64,000 nucleotides of DNA from an uncultured Aquimarina sp. (lineage in GTDB: Bacteria > Bacteroidota > Bacteroidia > Flavobacteriales > Flavobacteriaceae): the NCBI GenBank assembly GCA_947503135.1, contig CANNCQ010000006.1:1-64000 (forward strand). The letters run 5' to 3'. Position 1 is the stretch's first letter, and each line of letters opens with the position of its first letter. A program made the position numbers and the translations under genes. Shown here in pieces: positions 46,945 to 55,382 of the stretch. The notes under the pieces were generated by a model. The model worked only from the letters and a program-made list of their open reading frames with translations. It searched no databases and was not told where the DNA came from.

Positions 46945-47196
46945 TTATGCAACACCTTGTTGCGGAGCCCAATGAGAGCACGACATGTTTGGAGCTGCTT
47001 TTTGAGGGTTAGCACAAGTACTAGCTTCGTGATGAAAGCAAGTCCCACAATTAATGTCGTTTTTTAAACTGGCTTTCATTTCAAAGCTATCACATGTGTA
47101 GCTGTCGCTAACTTTTACTCCGTGAACTTTACATTTTTCTGAAGCCGATAAATTTTCGCAATTTACACAGCTGTTTCCTAATCTTATAGCTATAAT
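46945..47196 (-). CDS. Small cysteine-rich protein without a standard start codon
   Basis: An open frame on the minus strand bounded by TAA at 47215-47217 upstream. It encodes eight Cys and several His over about 83 residues, in pairs: GNSCVNCENLSASEKC, SYTCDSF, INCGTCFHH, STCANP and MSCSHWAPQQ. This resembles small Cys-rich proteins I recall near flavodoxin in flavobacteria. No ATG, GTG or TTG exists before the first Cys; an ATT at 47194-47196 fits best as a start. It could bind zinc or an Fe-S cluster. The gene lies between the imelysin operon and flavodoxin on the flavodoxin strand. Confidence 0.6.
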   Translation of the reverse strand: MIAIRLGNSCVNCENLSASEKCKVHGVKVSDSYTCDSFEMKASLKNDINCGTCFHHEASTCANPQKAAPNMSCSHWAPQQGVA

Positions 47197-47315
47197 CTTT
47201 CTATTTTTAATTACTTAAATTTAGACAATAATAGGACTTGAATCAATCCTAAATAATTGATATGTAGTAGTATCTATTTAGACTGTTTTAAAATGTCTTA
47301 AGTACGTTTTTTTAA

Positions 47316-47864
47316 CTAAACCGCTAATTGATGCTCTTTTAATAAAGCCATTTTAAGTTCAGTTTTAACTTGAATTACCCATTTTCTTAAGCGTTGTTCA
47401 GTCAGTTGAGATTCATTGTCATTATCAATTGCTAATCCGTAAAACAGATTTTCGTTTTCCTTTACTATGGCTACTGAATCGGAAAAACGATAACCTTCGG
47501 TAGGCCAGTATCCAATTACAGTACCCCCATTATTAAGAATTACTTCACCTAAAATGCCAATGCCATCTACAAAATATTCACCATATCCTATTTGATCTCC
47601 TAACCCGTATATTGATACAATTTTTCCAGTAAAATCAATAGTTTTAAAATCTTCAAAAAAGGATTCCCAATCACTTTGTAAATCGCCATCATACCAAGTT
47701 GATAATCCTAAGATCATTACTTTATATTGATTAAAATCTTCAATTGTTGCATCTCCAATTTCCTTAACATCTATATCTTCTGCTCCCCATTCCTCTATAA
47801 AGTCCTTAGTGAAATCATCAGTACAACCCGTATCTGATCCGAAAAATAAACCTATTCTTTCCAT
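47316..47864 (-). CDS. Long-chain flavodoxin
   Basis: The FMN protein substitutes for ferredoxin when iron is short. The FMN phosphate loop is GSDTGCTDDF, followed by IEEWGAEDIDVKEI, the LGLSTWYDGDLQSDWESFFEDF block and the VSIYGLGDQIGYGEYFVDG block, and the WPTEGYRFSDSVA loop marks the long-chain group (182 residues from the chosen ATG). A longer frame adds 21 residues upstream through the promoter, which I reject. The promoter carries a Fur-like operator. A Cys-rich gene follows on the same strand. Confidence 0.92.
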   Translation of the reverse strand: MERIGLFFGSDTGCTDDFTKDFIEEWGAEDIDVKEIGDATIEDFNQYKVMILGLSTWYDGDLQSDWESFFEDFKTIDFTGKIVSIYGLGDQIGYGEYFVDGIGILGEVILNNGGTVIGYWPTEGYRFSDSVAIVKENENLFYGLAIDNDNESQLTEQRLRKWVIQVKTELKMALLKEHQLAV

Positions 47865-47886
47865 AATTTTAGTTGAAATTAGAATA

Positions 47887-47894
47887 CAAATATA
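47887..47894 (-). promoter_or_regulatory. -7 promoter element for flavodoxin
   Basis: CAAATATA on the + strand reads TATATTTG on the minus strand. It abuts the operator at 47894-47920, and the start codon is 22 bases downstream. Confidence 0.6.
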
Positions 47895-47920
47895 TTTATT
47901 TTTAATGATTCTAAATAAAT
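47894..47920. promoter_or_regulatory. Fur-like operator between flavodoxin and the 47955 gene
   Basis: A 13-1-13 inverted repeat: the left half ATTTATTTTTAAT matches the complement of the right half ATTCTAAATAAAT at 11 of 13 positions. It lies between the two divergent -7 elements at 47887 and 47930, so one bound dimer could block both. It shares its right half with the imelysin operator. Confidence 0.65.
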
Positions 47921-47937
47921 ATAACATGTTATATTTG
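47917..47937 (+). promoter_or_regulatory. 20-base palindrome overlapping the promoter of the 47955 gene
   Basis: AAATATAACATGTTATATTT at 47917-47936 is a perfect palindrome. It overlaps the -7 element TATATTTG (47930-47937) and the end of the Fur-like site. It may be a second operator. Confidence 0.45.
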
Positions 47938-47954
47938 GATTAAATAAATATAAT

Positions 47955-48338
47955 ATGAATTTTTTAGACCCTATATTTGACAATAATACCGGAACCATTT
48001 ACGCTTTGCGTAGCAATTTAAGTATGGACGAACCCATAAATAGAGTGCAGTTACAGATAGGCGATGTTGCAATTTTAATGTATAAAGAAGAAGTTGATGC
48101 TTTTTTAAAAACAATTAAGCAAGCAAAAATTAGTGAAGGTTGTAATTGTGAAAACTGTAGCAAAGGGCAACCTTATAAAATAATAAAGTGCAATACGGCT
48201 ATGGCAAACATTAAATTTAAAATGACCCCATCAAATTTAAACGATCTTGAAGAGTTGGTTATGAGTTTATTTTTTCATGAAAAGATAAACTCAATTTTAG
48301 AGAATAATGATATTGATAATTTAAGTATCAACCATTAG
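47955..48338 (+). CDS. Fur-region protein of unknown function with CxCxxC
   Basis: A 127-residue soluble protein, no signal peptide. Two similar strand-helix halves are seen (RVQLQIGDVAILMYKEEVDAFLKTI and NIKFKMTPSNLNDLEELVMSLFF). A linker between them holds CNCENC plus a Cys in KIIKCN, a possible metal site. A loose resemblance to small DUF6686-type Bacteroidota proteins is weak and I do not assign a family. Divergent from flavodoxin across a shared operator and followed by the Fur gene, so it is probably made in iron shortage. Confidence 0.75.
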   Translation: MNFLDPIFDNNTGTIYALRSNLSMDEPINRVQLQIGDVAILMYKEEVDAFLKTIKQAKISEGCNCENCSKGQPYKIIKCNTAMANIKFKMTPSNLNDLEELVMSLFFHEKINSILENNDIDNLSINH

Positions 48339-48395
48339 AAAAATTCTATTTGTTGGTTACGTTTTTAGATTAAAAGAAAGTTAGGTAATTAGATA

Positions 48396-48851
48396 ATGGC
48401 TTGTATAAGTAGTTTTAGGATAGTTAAAGAGGAACTCATCAAATATCTAGAAGAGAAGGATTATAGGAAAACCCCTGAGCGTTATGCTATTTTGGAAGAA
48501 ATTTATAATAATGACGAACATTTTGATATAGACTCGTTATACAAACGAATGGTTGAAAAAAAGTATCGAGTAAGTAAAGCTACCCTTTACAACACTATGG
48601 ATATTTTAATTGATTGTAAGTTGGTTCGGAGTCATCAATTTGGAGACAATATTACGCGTTTTGAAAAAAGTTTCTTTTTCGGAAAACACGATCATATGAT
48701 ACTTACTGACACTGGTGAAGTGCTAGAATTTAATGATCCTAGAATTAAGGAAATTCAAGCTACTATCGAGGAAATTTTTGATGTAAAAATAGAACAACAC
48801 TCCCTGTACTTTTATGGATATAAAAATAAAAAAGACTCGGATACTGATTAG
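48396..48851 (+). CDS. Fur-family metal-dependent regulator
   Basis: A 151-residue Fur superfamily protein. The winged-helix part shows the [14 protein letters not shown] start, the [29 protein letters not shown] recognition helix region, and the metal/dimer part has [17 protein letters not shown] with His ligands. The Cys pairs of the zinc site of many Fur proteins (CxxC twice) are absent; only two Cys are in the whole protein outside the motif. Which metal it senses is not fixed. It lies 57 bases after the 47955 gene, so it may be autoregulated through the same operator. Its 3' end is convergent with the TonB receptor. Confidence 0.9.
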   Translation: MACISSFRIVKEELIKYLEEKDYRKTPERYAILEEIYNNDEHFDIDSLYKRMVEKKYRVSKATLYNTMDILIDCKLVRSHQFGDNITRFEKSFFFGKHDHMILTDTGEVLEFNDPRIKEIQATIEEIFDVKIEQHSLYFYGYKNKKDSDTD

Positions 48852-48879
48852 TAGATTTAGATAAATTAATACTGATTAG
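48841..48879. repeat. Short direct repeat at the end of the Fur gene
   Basis: ATACTGATTAG occurs at 48841-48851, covering the last codons and stop of the Fur gene, and again at 48869-48879. The 28-base period may reflect a small duplication. No hairpin terminator is obvious between the Fur gene and the convergent TonB receptor. Confidence 0.45.
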
Positions 48880-48885
48880 AAAATT

Positions 48886-51234
48886 TTAAAAGTCAAGTAC
48901 CACACCAATACTTGGAATTACTTGGCCTTCACCTTGAGGAATTTCAACTAACGATCTGGGTTGAATAATAGTACCAGTGTTATCTCTTGCGAGTCCAAAT
49001 TCTGTGGGTTGTGGTTGTTGCTGACTTAATATATTTTGAGCTTCAAAAAACAAATCAAGAGAAAGTTTTTTGAAATTCCATTTTTTGTCAATGCGAATAT
49101 CTAATTGACTGAACACACCTATTTTTTCCTGTCCTAATTCGTCAAAATCTAAAATAACTTCAGGGAAAGCGTTTAAAGTAGCTTCTTGATTAGTAGGGGC
49201 AAATGGAGTCTCTCCAGCAAAGCGGTAGCGAGCGCTTATTTCCCAGTTTTTTTTCAATTTATAGCCTCCAGTAAACGAAATTAAATGTCGGCTATCCCAT
49301 ACCGAGGGTAAAAAAACATCTCGGTTAAACCCTGTAAATTCACTAAAAAACCAAGTGTAAGCAAAAATTCCGTAAAAATTATTAGAAAGTTTTTGTTGAA
49401 ATTGAAGTTCGGTGCCGTAGCTTCTGCCTTTACCAACGGTTTCAATAGCTTCATTACCCAAAACCTCAAAACCAGCACCTTTGTTTGCTAAAGAAACTTG
49501 GTCGAGTACCGAAACAGGGTAGTTGTCATAACTCTTGTAAAACCCCTCTAAGGAAATACTTGAAGAAGGACTAAAATAATGTTGAACCCCAATTACTATA
49601 TGGTCACTTTGAGTATAATTGGAATTTTGATTAACAAGCGTGTTACTATTATCTCTAAACCCTAAAATAGTATAAGGAGGCAGTTTAAAATAACGCCCCA
49701 CTGACCCGCTAACACGCCAATCATCTGCAAACTCATAGGATGCTGAAAACCTCGGCGAAAATGTGGAAAGTAAATTATCTTCGTTGGTAAATGTATCGTC
49801 ATCAAAACGTACTCCCAAAGAAAGATCTAGTTTGTCATTAAAAAAGCTTTTGGTAAGGTTTGAAAAGTAACCGTACTTTACAAAATCAATTTTTGTAATA
49901 AAAGCTAGGTCATCTGTTACGTTAGTAGTATTGTTTTGATAGTCCGAATATTGGGTGTTGAAACCAGCAGTAAACTTCCAATCACCAAAAAATTTAGTGA
50001 GCTGATACCTTAATTTAGTTTCAGACTCTACGGCATCGTTTCTAAAAATAATATCAGTTTCATTTTCTGGGTTTTCAAAGCGCGTAAATTCATTAGCTAA
50101 TCGATTAGTACTTAATGTGGTTTTCATAAACCCTGAGCCATCTTTAAAGCGTTTTTTCCAAGTTAATCCTATAGTGTTGGTGCGTTGTTCTATAAAAGGG
50201 GCTTGGTCTAGTTGGGCTTGTTGCTGAATGTCAAAATCATCGGGTGCTTCTAAAGTAAAATCATCAATAGATCCTATTCCAATTAAACTTAAATTGTTAT
50301 AATCGTTAATTTTATGATCTATTTTATATTGATAATCCCAATAACTTGGTCTAAAAGGAAGTCCAATAGCCTGAAATAAAAATTGAAGGTAACTGCGCCT
50401 TACAGAAGCGAGTATGGTAGTATTGCTTTTTTCTTTACTTCCTTTAAATAAAGGACTCTCAACAGTAAGTGCGGCCTCACTGGCACTTACCCTAAAGTTT
50501 CCGCTGAACTTTTTATTGTTGCCGTTGCGTTGCGTAAACTGTAAAACACCTGATAAGGGATTGTCATATTGAGCGCCAAATGAAGAAGTCGATAAAGTTA
50601 CGTCGCTAATAAAAGACACATTAATTAGTCCCACAGGCCCACCAGCGCTTCCTTGAGTGCTAAAGTGATTGATGTTAGGGACTTCTACTCCATCTAAATA
50701 ATACACCGATTCGTTAGGAGCGCCACCTCTTATTATTAAATCATTTCTAAAACCTCCAACGGATGGCGATACTCCAGGAAGAGTTTGAGCTACTTGTACC
50801 ACGTCGTTATTACTACCCGGATATGTAGCAATCTCTACAGCCGAAAGGGTTTGAGTGGAAAGAGGCGTTTCTCTAGGTTTACTTATTTTATTGCTAGTAC
50901 TAATTGTTACTTCTCCCAATGATTCGGGCGACTCTACTAGTGTGATATTGTAGTATGGGGTTCCTTTTGAGCGTACGACAATATTGTAAATTGTTTGGGT
51001 TTCATAACCTACAAAACTTACAATTAAATTGTATGAACTAGGAGGAATGTTGGTAATTCTGTAATTTCCATCAAAATCAGTTTGGTCTTGTTTTGTAGTG
51101 CCTTGTAAAAAAAGGGTAGCACCAGGAATTGGAGCACCTTTTTCGTCTTTAACCACCCCAGAAAGTTCTCCAATAACTTGAGCGAATAAAGAGGTACTTA
51201 CTATTAATAAATAACATAAAATTAATTGTCTCAT
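48886..51234 (-). CDS. TonB-dependent outer membrane receptor with carboxypeptidase-like N-terminal domain
   Basis: A signal peptide ending in SLFAQ is followed by a carboxypeptidase-regulatory-like beta domain (about residues 24-105: GVVKDEKGAPIPGATLFLQGTT and SFVGYETQ), then the plug (VVQVAQTLPGVSPSVGG, DLIIRGGAPNESVYYLDGVEVP) and a 22-strand type barrel to the end. Length 782 is typical. The substrate is not known; the position next to the Fur gene suggests iron uptake, but I see no Fur-like box just upstream. A 34-base palindrome lies 81 bases before the start codon. Confidence 0.92.
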   Translation of the reverse strand: MRQLILCYLLIVSTSLFAQVIGELSGVVKDEKGAPIPGATLFLQGTTKQDQTDFDGNYRITNIPPSSYNLIVSFVGYETQTIYNIVVRSKGTPYYNITLVESPESLGEVTISTSNKISKPRETPLSTQTLSAVEIATYPGSNNDVVQVAQTLPGVSPSVGGFRNDLIIRGGAPNESVYYLDGVEVPNINHFSTQGSAGGPVGLINVSFISDVTLSTSSFGAQYDNPLSGVLQFTQRNGNNKKFSGNFRVSASEAALTVESPLFKGSKEKSNTTILASVRRSYLQFLFQAIGLPFRPSYWDYQYKIDHKINDYNNLSLIGIGSIDDFTLEAPDDFDIQQQAQLDQAPFIEQRTNTIGLTWKKRFKDGSGFMKTTLSTNRLANEFTRFENPENETDIIFRNDAVESETKLRYQLTKFFGDWKFTAGFNTQYSDYQNNTTNVTDDLAFITKIDFVKYGYFSNLTKSFFNDKLDLSLGVRFDDDTFTNEDNLLSTFSPRFSASYEFADDWRVSGSVGRYFKLPPYTILGFRDNSNTLVNQNSNYTQSDHIVIGVQHYFSPSSSISLEGFYKSYDNYPVSVLDQVSLANKGAGFEVLGNEAIETVGKGRSYGTELQFQQKLSNNFYGIFAYTWFFSEFTGFNRDVFLPSVWDSRHLISFTGGYKLKKNWEISARYRFAGETPFAPTNQEATLNAFPEVILDFDELGQEKIGVFSQLDIRIDKKWNFKKLSLDLFFEAQNILSQQQPQPTEFGLARDNTGTIIQPRSLVEIPQGEGQVIPSIGVVLDF

Positions 51235-51314
51235 AACACTACATGTTATAAAAAATGTAAGGTTTAAAATTCCTTAATACAAAGAAAATAGTACTGTAGG
51301 TTTGTATACTTATA

Positions 51315-51348
51315 ATCGATGTTAAATTATATATAATTTAACATCGAT
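51315..51348. promoter_or_regulatory. 34-base perfect palindrome upstream of the TonB receptor
   Basis: Two exact 17-base halves meet at 51331/51332; the left half is ATCGATGTTAAATTATA. It lies between divergent genes, 81 bases from the TonB receptor start and 225 bases from the epimerase start. It is AT-rich, with no T-run as in terminators. The rest of the 338-base gap (51235-51572) shows nothing else I can name. Confidence 0.5.
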
Positions 51349-51572
51349 ACAGAGATTTTTTGAATGTGAGTTTTGCGTTTAATTAGCCGCAGATTTGCAA
51401 AAAGTTAAAGTGTTTTGTTGAAATAAAGTTGATCACTTTTAACAAAAAGAAGTATTTGCATGTTTAAAGTGAAAAAATAGATTTAAAAAGGAACTATTGA
51501 ATACTGATTTTCAGTATGGAACTAAAATAAACTCTACTTTAGTTGGAACAAAACCCAGGCACTGATATCATA

Positions 51573-52571
51573 ATGTTAGAAAAACAGTTTACAGAATTAA
51601 AAGGATCAAAAGTTTTAGTTACAGGTGTAGCAGGCTTTATAGGTTCAAACTTATGTGAGGTTTTGCTAAAAATAGGGGCAGAAGTGGTAGGGTTGGATAA
51701 TTTTGCGACGGGACACCAAAAAAATATAGCACCGTTTAATTTACAAGCAAACTTCACTTTTATAGAAGGTGATATTCGGAATTTAGAAACCTGTAAAAAA
51801 GCAGTTGAAGGAGTAGATTATGTATTGCACCAAGCGGCATTGGGTTCGGTACCCAGATCGATAAGCGATCCGATAACTACGAATGGTGTAAACGTAAGTG
51901 GTTTTTTAAATATACTTGTTGCTTCAAAAGAAGAAGGTATAAAGCGTTTTGTTTATGCGGCGAGTTCTTCTACTTATGGTGATTCAGAAAGCTTACCAAA
52001 AACAGAAGATGTTATAGGAAAGCCATTATCAAATTATGCAATTACTAAATATGTAAATGAACTTTATGCAGATGTGTTTTTTAAAACTTATGGATTACAA
52101 AATATTGGTTTGAGGTACTTTAATGTATTTGGAAGAAGGCAAGATCCTAATGGTGCGTATGCTGCTGTAATTCCGAAGTTTGTAAGTCAATTGATAAAGC
52201 ATGAAAGTCCGACTATAAATGGTGATGGAACAAATTCAAGAGATTTTACTTACATAGATAATGTAATACAAATGAATTTACTGGCTTTGACAACAACCAA
52301 TACAGGAGCAATTAATCAAGTTTATAATACTGCTTTTGGGGATCGAATTACTTTGAACGAACTAGCATCTATGCTTAAGCAATATTTAGCTGTTTTTGAT
52401 AAGGTAATAGAAAAGACACCTATTTTATACAGAGAAAATAGAGAAGGCGATATACCTCACTCATTGGCCAGTATTGAAAAAGCAAAAAAAATATTAAAAT
52501 ACAATCCACAATTCTCTTTTGAAAAAGGTTTGAAAGAAACGATAGCGTGGTATTGGGAAAATTTAAGATAG
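51573..52571 (+). CDS. UDP-GlcNAc 4-epimerase (WbpP-like)
   Basis: An extended SDR enzyme that interconverts UDP-GlcNAc and UDP-GalNAc. The NAD site is [25 protein letters not shown] is the hallmark of the WbpP/Gne subgroup. The catalytic set is SSSTYGD plus YAITKY. The [24 protein letters not shown] block fits too. I chose ATG at 51573; the frame extends 10 codons upstream to a TTG, but family members start near here. It is the first gene of the polysaccharide operon and feeds the dehydrogenase next to it. Confidence 0.88.
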   Translation: MLEKQFTELKGSKVLVTGVAGFIGSNLCEVLLKIGAEVVGLDNFATGHQKNIAPFNLQANFTFIEGDIRNLETCKKAVEGVDYVLHQAALGSVPRSISDPITTNGVNVSGFLNILVASKEEGIKRFVYAASSSTYGDSESLPKTEDVIGKPLSNYAITKYVNELYADVFFKTYGLQNIGLRYFNVFGRRQDPNGAYAAVIPKFVSQLIKHESPTINGDGTNSRDFTYIDNVIQMNLLALTTTNTGAINQVYNTAFGDRITLNELASMLKQYLAVFDKVIEKTPILYRENREGDIPHSLASIEKAKKILKYNPQFSFEKGLKETIAWYWENLR

Positions 52572-52575
52572 AAAA

Positions 52576-53865
52576 TTGACTTCAGAAAATAATATAAAAA
52601 TAGCAGTAATAGGATTAGGATACGTAGGCTTGCCGTTGGCGCATTTGTTTGCTTCAAAGTATTCTGTTGTTGGGTTTGATATAAATAAAAACAGAATTAA
52701 GTCCTTAAAAGATGGCGTTGATACTACTTTAGAATTGAACCATAATCAATTAATTTCTGTAATGAGTAACCAGACTCATAATTCAAATGGACTAGTATTT
52801 ACAAGTGATATTCGTAAAATAGAGAATTGCAACTACTATATTGTAACTGTACCCACCCCTGTGGATAAAAACAAAAAGCCCGACTTGACTCCTTTATATA
52901 AGGCTAGTGAAACTATTGGAAGGGTACTTAAAAAGGGAGATATTGTTATTTATGAAAGTACAGTGTATCCTGGTGCTACAGAAGAAGAGTGTGTTCCGGT
53001 TTTAGAAAAAATTAGTGGTTTAAAATTTAACGAAGATTTCTTTGTGGGATATTCTCCAGAACGAATTAATCCAGGTGATAAAAAGCATACTGTAGATAAA
53101 ATATTAAAAGTAACCTCGGGATCTACTCCCGAAATAGGAAAAAATATAGATGATTTATATGCTTCAGTGATTACTGCTGGGACACATTTGGCCCCAACAA
53201 TAAAAGTTGCTGAAGCGGCTAAAGTGATCGAAAATTCTCAACGGGATATAAATATTGCCTTTGTAAATGAGCTAGCAAAAATTTTCAATTTAATGGATAT
53301 CGATACTCACGCAGTACTTGAAGCTGCTGGGACAAAATGGAACTTTTTGCCTTTTAAGCCAGGATTAGTTGGGGGGCACTGTATAGGAGTAGACCCTTAT
53401 TACTTAGCTCAGCGAGCGCAGGAGTTTGGATACCACCCCGAAATTATCTTAGCAGGTAGGAGAATGAACGATAGTATGGGGCAATACGTTGCCTCGGAAG
53501 TCGTAAAGCTAATGTCTCAGCAAGATTTAAAAATTAAGGGCTCAAAAATTTTGGTGTTAGGGATTACCTTCAAAGAAAATTGCCCCGATGTTCGAAATAC
53601 TAAAGTTGTTGACGTGATAGATCAGCTTCAAGAATTTGGAACCAAAATCACTGTTTATGACCCCTGGATAAATCTAAAGGAGGTTAAACAGCAGTTTGAT
53701 TTTAAAATTATAAATCAAAAGCCTAATGATACTTTTGAAGCTGTGGTATTGGCTGTGGCTCATAAACAATTTGAAGAATTAGATTATAATTCATTTTTAA
53801 ATAAAAATGGAGTGCTATACGATGTAAAAGGTATTATTAAAAATAAAGCGCATGGTGCGTTGTAA
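52576..53865 (+). CDS. UDP-N-acetyl-D-galactosamine dehydrogenase (WbpO/TviB-like)
   Basis: An NAD-dependent nucleotide sugar 6-dehydrogenase of 429 residues. Features are GLGYVGLPLAHLFASKY (NAD site), TVPTPVDKNKKPDL, YESTVYPGATEEECVP, YSPERINPGDKKHT, NSQRDINIAFVNELA, the catalytic Cys in GLVGGHCIGVDPYYLA, and the C-terminal GITFKENCPDVRNTKVVDV. It makes the uronic acid form, probably UDP-GalNAcA. Translation probably starts at TTG, 4 bases after the epimerase stop, since no ATG is available before the core. Confidence 0.9.
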   Translation: MTSENNIKIAVIGLGYVGLPLAHLFASKYSVVGFDINKNRIKSLKDGVDTTLELNHNQLISVMSNQTHNSNGLVFTSDIRKIENCNYYIVTVPTPVDKNKKPDLTPLYKASETIGRVLKKGDIVIYESTVYPGATEEECVPVLEKISGLKFNEDFFVGYSPERINPGDKKHTVDKILKVTSGSTPEIGKNIDDLYASVITAGTHLAPTIKVAEAAKVIENSQRDINIAFVNELAKIFNLMDIDTHAVLEAAGTKWNFLPFKPGLVGGHCIGVDPYYLAQRAQEFGYHPEIILAGRRMNDSMGQYVASEVVKLMSQQDLKIKGSKILVLGITFKENCPDVRNTKVVDVIDQLQEFGTKITVYDPWINLKEVKQQFDFKIINQKPNDTFEAVVLAVAHKQFEELDYNSFLNKNGVLYDVKGIIKNKAHGAL

Positions 53866-53876
53866 TTAATAGGTTT

Positions 53877-55382
53877 GTGAGTCAGTTAAAAAAAGCAGCT
53901 TTTCTTTCGTATTTAAACATTGTTATCACAAATGTGTTAGGGATATTTATTACCCCCTTTTTTATAAGGATGGTTGGTAATTCGGACTACGGACTTTTTT
54001 CATTAATAGGGGCTTTTGTAGGGTATTTGTCAGTTTTAGATTTAGGTTTAAATAATGCTATTGTGAGGTTTGTTTCTAAATACAGAACCCAGCAAGACCC
54101 TAAAGGACAAGAAAATTTTTTAGCCATTAGTTTTCTAATTTACCTAGCTATAGGGGTTATTATATTTCTGTTTGGTACAGTAATGTATTTTAATTTAGAT
54201 GCTTTATTTGGAGACACCTTAATAAGCATCGAAATGATTAAGGCTAGAAAAATGACTTTGATTGTTGTTTTTAATATTGCAATAACTCTTCCAGGTGGTG
54301 CTTTTATAGGGATATGTAATGGATATGAAAAATTTGTGTTTCCAAGAGTTTTATCTATAATTAAGTATTTAACTCGTAGTGCTTTGGTAGTGTCTATTTT
54401 GTACTTGGGCGCGGATTCTTTAGATATAGTAATTTTAGATGCAGTAATTAATTTTATAGTTATTCTGATAACTATTTATTACGTGTTTTTTAAGTTAGGA
54501 GTAAAAATTAAGCTGCATAAATTTGAGTCAAATTTTGTAAAAGATATTTTTAGTTATTCTATTTGGATTTTTGTGTTTGGTTTAGTTTATCAATTTCAAT
54601 GGCGAACAGGACAGGTTATTATTGGGTCTACGACAAATACTGTTGCTGTAGCAATATATTCTGTGGGAGTTACCTTGGGGCTTTATTTTATGAACTTTGG
54701 AAATGTAATAAACGGTTTAGTATTGCCAAAAGCAGTAAAGTCGGTATATCAGAATAATGATTTAAATGTTTTAACCTCAGAAATGATAAACATTTCTAGG
54801 ATTACATTACTTGTTTTGTTTTATATATTAGGAGCTTTTTTTCTTTTAGGAAAAGAGTTTATTTTTCTTTGGGTAGGAGATGCTTATAAGAAATCATGGC
54901 TAATTGCCATTTTAATAATGATTGCCTATTTAATGCCTATTTCACAAGGGTACGCGCACGCTATTCTTGAAGCGAAAAAAAAGATGCGATTTAAGTCGTT
55001 GCTATCTTTAATTTTAACAGTTTTAGGTTTGTTTATCGGAGGCTATTTGTCACAAAAACACGGTGTAGAAGGTATGATTCTAGGGGTTTTTGGAGCGCTA
55101 ATTTTACTTCAACTTTTGGTGCTTTTTTATTATCATTTTAAAATCGGACTGAATATGAAAAAATATTTTTCAAAAGCACTATTTCCGTTTTTGTTAATGT
55201 CTGTAATTACAAGTTTAATTACTTTTTTTAGTATTCAATTTTCGGGTACTGGTTGGGGGTACTTTATTTTAAGAGGTGCTATTTATTCTTCTTTTTTTGT
55301 AGCGGGTTTTTACTTTATACTAAATCAAAGCGAAAAGCAATATCTGTTTCATTTCATAAAATCAAAATCTAATGCGAATTAA
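53877..55382 (+). CDS. Wzx-type oligosaccharide flippase
   Basis: A 501-residue protein of the MATE/MOP family with 12 to 14 hydrophobic helices; FITPFFIRMVGNSDYGLFSLIGAFVGYLSVLDLGLNNAIVRFVSKY is the typical N-terminal block (family PST/Wzx). It should move lipid-linked repeat units to the periplasm. The start is GTG at 53877. The stop overlaps the acyltransferase start at 55372 by 11 bases. Confidence 0.88.
   Translation: MSQLKKAAFLSYLNIVITNVLGIFITPFFIRMVGNSDYGLFSLIGAFVGYLSVLDLGLNNAIVRFVSKYRTQQDPKGQENFLAISFLIYLAIGVIIFLFGTVMYFNLDALFGDTLISIEMIKARKMTLIVVFNIAITLPGGAFIGICNGYEKFVFPRVLSIIKYLTRSALVVSILYLGADSLDIVILDAVINFIVILITIYYVFFKLGVKIKLHKFESNFVKDIFSYSIWIFVFGLVYQFQWRTGQVIIGSTTNTVAVAIYSVGVTLGLYFMNFGNVINGLVLPKAVKSVYQNNDLNVLTSEMINISRITLLVLFYILGAFFLLGKEFIFLWVGDAYKKSWLIAILIMIAYLMPISQGYAHAILEAKKKMRFKSLLSLILTVLGLFIGGYLSQKHGVEGMILGVFGALILLQLLVLFYYHFKIGLNMKKYFSKALFPFLLMSVITSLITFFSIQFSGTGWGYFILRGAIYSSFFVAGFYFILNQSEKQYLFHFIKSKSNAN

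Noticed and set aside
47865..47927. Longer N-terminus for flavodoxin
   Set aside because: The extra 21 codons run through the -7 element and the Fur-like operator, and family members start at MERIGLFFGSDTG.
51543..51572. TTG start for the epimerase, 10 codons upstream
   Set aside because: An ATG at 51573 gives the usual family start, and the extra residues show no conservation.
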